Origin: Persicaria tinctoria
Taxonomy: Eukaryota; Streptophyta; Magnoliopsida; Caryophyllales; Polygonaceae
DNA: 64,000 bases
Assembly: GCA_037127255.1 (NCBI GenBank)
Contig: JBANSL010000010.1
Coordinates: 26,616,620-26,680,619 of the forward strand
Reading direction: 5' to 3'
The notes beneath the pieces were generated by a model. The model did no database searches and was not told where the DNA came from. It was given only the letters and a program-made list of their open reading frames with translations. This document shows positions 60,749 to 64,000 of this stretch, piece after piece. Every line of letters starts with the position of its first letter. Position 1 is the first letter of the stretch. The position numbers and the translations under genes are program-made.

Positions 60749-63700
60749 CTACCCGGCAGCATCCTTACGGATGAGGTCAAGGAGACCAATATCGTTTGTA
60801 ATATCGACTATTCGGGCAGAGTAGCTAAGGTGTGCAACCTTATCAGCCACTCTATTGCCCATGCGAGGAATGTGAAAGAACGTTGCTTCTTTCACCGTCG
60901 ATAGTAGTAATTGTGCGTCCGAAAGGATGAGCTCGATTTCCCATGGGCATGAAGATATCCCTTTTAAATGGTCGATAATGATCTTGCTGTCGCCTTCAAT
61001 TTGGATTTTTTGAATGTTTAGTTGTCTGACTTTTTGAGCACCCATTTTTAGGGCTAACGCCTCCGCTTTAAGGGGATTTTGTTTTCCAAGCAACTGGTGT
61101 AAAATGGAGACAGGACGCCCTTCCCAATCCCTAATAATTGCACCAGTTGCACTATCGCCATTAGGAAGGGTCGAACCGTCAAAGTTTAGTTTGTACAAAC
61201 CCCTAGGAGGCTTCCGCCAATGCACAGAACATTGTTTCTTACTTCGTTTTGCCAAGTGCAGGCGAGGTGGGCAAAGATCTTCTTCAAATTCCGTTTCCCG
61301 CAGTGAAGTTCTATTCAAGTTGTCTATATGAGTTTTGATCATATGCATGGCTTTATCTTTCTGTGGGATATTGGTCTGTTGGAACAGAAATTGATTTCTA
61401 ATATACCATGTAGTCCACCAGGAGAAAGCAAGCCTGGCTATGGCGGTGGAGTTTAGCCTCTTCCCAAGGGCACATAGAATGGGTCTGGCATCCCGGGACT
61501 GGGCAATCAAGCGATCAACCATTGATTGATCTTGGGTCGGTAGCTGGTGAATTGACGTGATAAAGGGACATTCCAAGAACAAATGGACCTCATCCTCAAC
61601 CGCCAAATTACACAGTGAACAGGTGGAAGGAACCGCCGAACCCCTAGAGGACAGCCTAGAGGCAGTGGGGAGGCCATTCTGAGCTATTTTCCAAAGAAAG
61701 TTCTTGACTTTCGTAGGTGTGTCGATCTTCCAGATCCAGTCATTACTGTCTTGGGTTGTCGAGGCTTGAGATGTAATCAGTTTGTGTGCACTGGCAGTAG
61801 TAAACCATCCTTCCCTATCCGGCCACCAGTACAGGCGGTCTTGCATCTCCGATGCAGGAAGCGGGATGTTTAGGATTTCTTGTACCAGATTGTTAGGGAG
61901 GATCCGAGCTAGTTTTTCTATCCACCACTGACCCCCCAAAATATAGTCACTAACCTTTTCCTCCTGATCGTAATCTGTAGGACGGCTCTCCCTAGCTAGA
62001 AGAGGGTAGGTAGAGATCCAATTATCGGTCCAGAATTTTATTGAGTGTCCATTTCCTACAGACCAAATTAGTCCAGTTTTAAATTTATCTATTAGTTCTG
62101 ATAGCTTGGACCATTGCCAAGAGCATGAACCCGATTTTCTGTATTCAAAGATACTTTTGGTACGTAGATATTTATGTCTAATCAGAGTAACCCACACATT
62201 GCTAGGTTCTGCCAGTATCTTCCACAAGAGCTTCATCTGGAGAGCAGCATTCATATCACATGATTTACGAATTCCAAGCCCCCCAAACTGTTTTGGTTTG
62301 CATATCCTGTCCCAGCTAATTAGCGGCCGGTATTGGAGGTCCTTATTCCAGAAGAAAGAGCGGTTTATCTGGTCAAGTTCTTTATGCATAGAAGCAGGGA
62401 GCATAAAGCTCTGCATCACATGAAGAGGCTTAGCCGAGAGATTAGAGTTTATTAGTGTAACACAACCTTGCTGGGATAGGGTATTAGCCCTCCATTTTGT
62501 TAATTGTTGTTTAGATTTACAAATGATATCTTCAAATGTATTACTTGTGACTCTACCATTGATAATAGGACAACCTAGATATTTTTCTATGGAGTTTTCC
62601 TGAGTAATGTTGAGACAATTACGCAACTGGAGAATCCTATGATCAGGAATCCCCCGAGTTGCTTGGAAACATGATTTGTGGTAATTGACTTTTTGGCCAG
62701 ACACTTTACAGTATGAGTCAATGATCATCTTTACTTTGCGCCCTGCATCAACGCTTCCCTTTGAGAAAATGATGATATCGTCTGCAAAGGAGAGGAACGG
62801 AACGCGAGGCCCGTTGCGTCCAATCGGGAAGCCAAGCTGAGACCTATCAGAGCTAGCTTCCGCGGTTAGCTTCCGCGCTAGGACCTCAGCTCCTAAAATG
62901 AATAGAAAGGGGGACAGCGGATCACCCTGGCGGATCCCTCTTGACGAAAGGAATAGGTCCGTAGGTCCATTGTTAACTAACACTGAGAATGAAACAGTCG
63001 TAATGCATTCCATAATCCACGCGACAAATCTTTCATGGAATCCAAACCTGAGTAGAACCGTTTGGAGGAAGTGCCAATCCACCCTATCGAAGGCCTTTTC
63101 CATGTCTAATTTTATGGCCAACCATCCTTCTCGTCCCCTGCGATTCTTGTAAGAGTGGAAAATTTCATGCGCTATTAGGATGTTGTCCTGAATAGCCCTG
63201 TCTGAAACGAAGGCACCCTGAAGTGGATGTATGAGTTTACCAATGACTTTTTTCATTCTTTCTGTCAGGATCTTGGAAATTATTTTGTATACATTTGAAC
63301 ACATGCTGATGGGCTTGTAGTGAATTGTCTTTGTGGGAGCATCAATTTTTGGAAGCAGGGAGATAAAAGTATGGTTAATTTGTCGGAGCATTTTACCGGA
63401 ATGGAAAAACCCTTTTACTGCACAAATTACCGATTTTCCGATTATATCCCAATATTTTGTATAGAATTCAGCCGTGAATCCATCCGGTCCTGGGGACTTG
63501 TTTCGGCCTAGACTAAAAACCGATTTTTTAATTTCAGAATTAGTCGGGATTGCTGTAAGGAAAGAGTTTTCATCCGGTGAGATGGCCGGTTGTATGAGAT
63601 CTAGAAGTTCAATAAGCAGGCCGTCACCGGTTGGCACTTTCTTAAACCTCTTTTCAAAATCCCGTTTTATCTCAGTCCTAATATTTTCTTCTCCCAAGAC

Positions 63701-64000
63701 CACCGTACCAGTGGAGGAAAGGATATTGCGTATCTGTTTTCTATGACGTCGTCCTGAGGCTACTCGATGGAAATAGGCCGTGTTTGAGTCTGAGAGTTTT
63801 AAATGCTTTGTTTTAGCCCTTTGGCTCCAGTAAGATTTCGGAAATAAAAGGAGTTTTTCCCTCTTCACAATGAGTTGTTTTTCTTTCTGTCGATCTGCTT
63901 GAGAGTTAAAACCAGGACCCTTGGACTGAATACGCAGCAAATCGGAGTCTATGTTTTTTAGTTGACGGAAGATGTTGCCGAAGCTTGTCTTATTCCATTC
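60749..64000 (-). CDS. LINE (L1-type) ORF2: reverse transcriptase plus RNase H, 5' part outside window
   Basis: The frame is open from base 64000 to TAG at 60749-60751, about 1083 codons, with no stop or frameshift. Counting from the first Met at 63940: RT signature blocks LDMEKAFDRVDW (about 278), RQGDPLSPFLF (about 337) and FADDIIIFSKG (about 386). A zinc-binding RT-associated domain (WKIDTPTKVKNFLWKIAQNG, CSLCN, HLFLECP) follows, then a C-terminal RNase H of the plant L1 type (LNFDGSTLPNGD at about 918, KAEALALKMG, IEGDSKIIIDHL, MGNRVADKVAH). The AP endonuclease expected N-terminally lies right of the window. An intact frame suggests a young insertion. Confidence 0.95.
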   Translation of the reverse strand, partial: EWNKTSFGNIFRQLKNIDSDLLRIQSKGPGFNSQADRQKEKQLIVKREKLLLFPKSYWSQRAKTKHLKLSDSNTAYFHRVASGRRHRKQIRNILSSTGTVVLGEENIRTEIKRDFEKRFKKVPTGDGLLIELLDLIQPAISPDENSFLTAIPTNSEIKKSVFSLGRNKSPGPDGFTAEFYTKYWDIIGKSVICAVKGFFHSGKMLRQINHTFISLLPKIDAPTKTIHYKPISMCSNVYKIISKILTERMKKVIGKLIHPLQGAFVSDRAIQDNILIAHEIFHSYKNRRGREGWLAIKLDMEKAFDRVDWHFLQTVLLRFGFHERFVAWIMECITTVSFSVLVNNGPTDLFLSSRGIRQGDPLSPFLFILGAEVLARKLTAEASSDRSQLGFPIGRNGPRVPFLSFADDIIIFSKGSVDAGRKVKMIIDSYCKVSGQKVNYHKSCFQATRGIPDHRILQLRNCLNITQENSIEKYLGCPIINGRVTSNTFEDIICKSKQQLTKWRANTLSQQGCVTLINSNLSAKPLHVMQSFMLPASMHKELDQINRSFFWNKDLQYRPLISWDRICKPKQFGGLGIRKSCDMNAALQMKLLWKILAEPSNVWVTLIRHKYLRTKSIFEYRKSGSCSWQWSKLSELIDKFKTGLIWSVGNGHSIKFWTDNWISTYPLLARESRPTDYDQEEKVSDYILGGQWWIEKLARILPNNLVQEILNIPLPASEMQDRLYWWPDREGWFTTASAHKLITSQASTTQDSNDWIWKIDTPTKVKNFLWKIAQNGLPTASRLSSRGSAVPSTCSLCNLAVEDEVHLFLECPFITSIHQLPTQDQSMVDRLIAQSRDARPILCALGKRLNSTAIARLAFSWWTTWYIRNQFLFQQTNIPQKDKAMHMIKTHIDNLNRTSLRETEFEEDLCPPRLHLAKRSKKQCSVHWRKPPRGLYKLNFDGSTLPNGDSATGAIIRDWEGRPVSILHQLLGKQNPLKAEALALKMGAQKVRQLNIQKIQIEGDSKIIIDHLKGISSCPWEIELILSDAQLLLSTVKEATFFHIPRMGNRVADKVAHLSYSARIVDITNDIGLLDLIRKDAAG

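Overview
This is plant nuclear DNA, from a eudicot. It has spliced housekeeping genes with GT/AG introns (cytosolic seryl-tRNA synthetase, GPN1/QQT2-type GPN-loop GTPase, a small reticulon-like protein) separated by nested transposable elements. An asterid/Lamiales source is possible, but nothing in the window fixes the genus. There are no operons, CRISPR arrays or prokaryotic signals.

Layout: 1-3000 holds seven exons of the seryl-tRNA synthetase on the minus strand (3' end outside the window) and its leader. 3107-4159 holds a tRNA-derived SINE and a 5'-truncated LINE, each with a visible target-site duplication. 4592-42807 is one large nest. The outermost layer is a Ty3/gypsy remnant whose LTR is split at 4783/40263. 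The split is filled by a Helitron-like element with its 3' terminus at 4784. A (TA)n microsatellite inside that element has received four TIR DNA elements end to end: A (6507-8594), B (8605-10840), C (10895-36214) and A' (36363-38447, an inverted copy of A). Element C is a ~25-kb Mutator-like element with two convergent genes: a plus-strand Ulp1-like accessory gene and a minus-strand FAR1-type transposase. An Athila-like LTR element (13352-22772) sits in an intron of the Ulp1-like gene, a copia element (28359-32367) sits in the transposase, and a hAT MITE (17385-18061) sits inside the Athila protease. The right shoulder of the nest (40472-42807) is rearranged gypsy gag/pol.

42808-44378 is a second, minus-strand gypsy fragment. 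44814-52764 is flanked by ~90-bp inverted repeats. It contains a Helitron helicase tail with a Helitron 3' terminus, a LINE-ORF1-like zinc-knuckle fragment, and exon fragments of at least four unrelated host genes, all on the minus strand: TatD DNase, JmjC demethylase, MO25 and MUT9-like kinase.

52850-59650 is host genic DNA: GPN1 (plus strand, complete), a scrambled inverted partial copy of the reticulon gene, and the complete reticulon-like gene (minus strand). 60749-64000 is the 3' part of a LINE ORF2 (reverse transcriptase and RNase H) that continues beyond the window.

The observations most worth following are the serial stacking of elements in one TA microsatellite, with an empty-site copy preserved 529 bp away; the multi-gene capture in 44.8-52.8 kb; the Ulp1-like protein that appears to have lost its catalytic Cys and His; and the TCGA-rich motif repeated through both LTRs and both ORFs of the Athila-like element.
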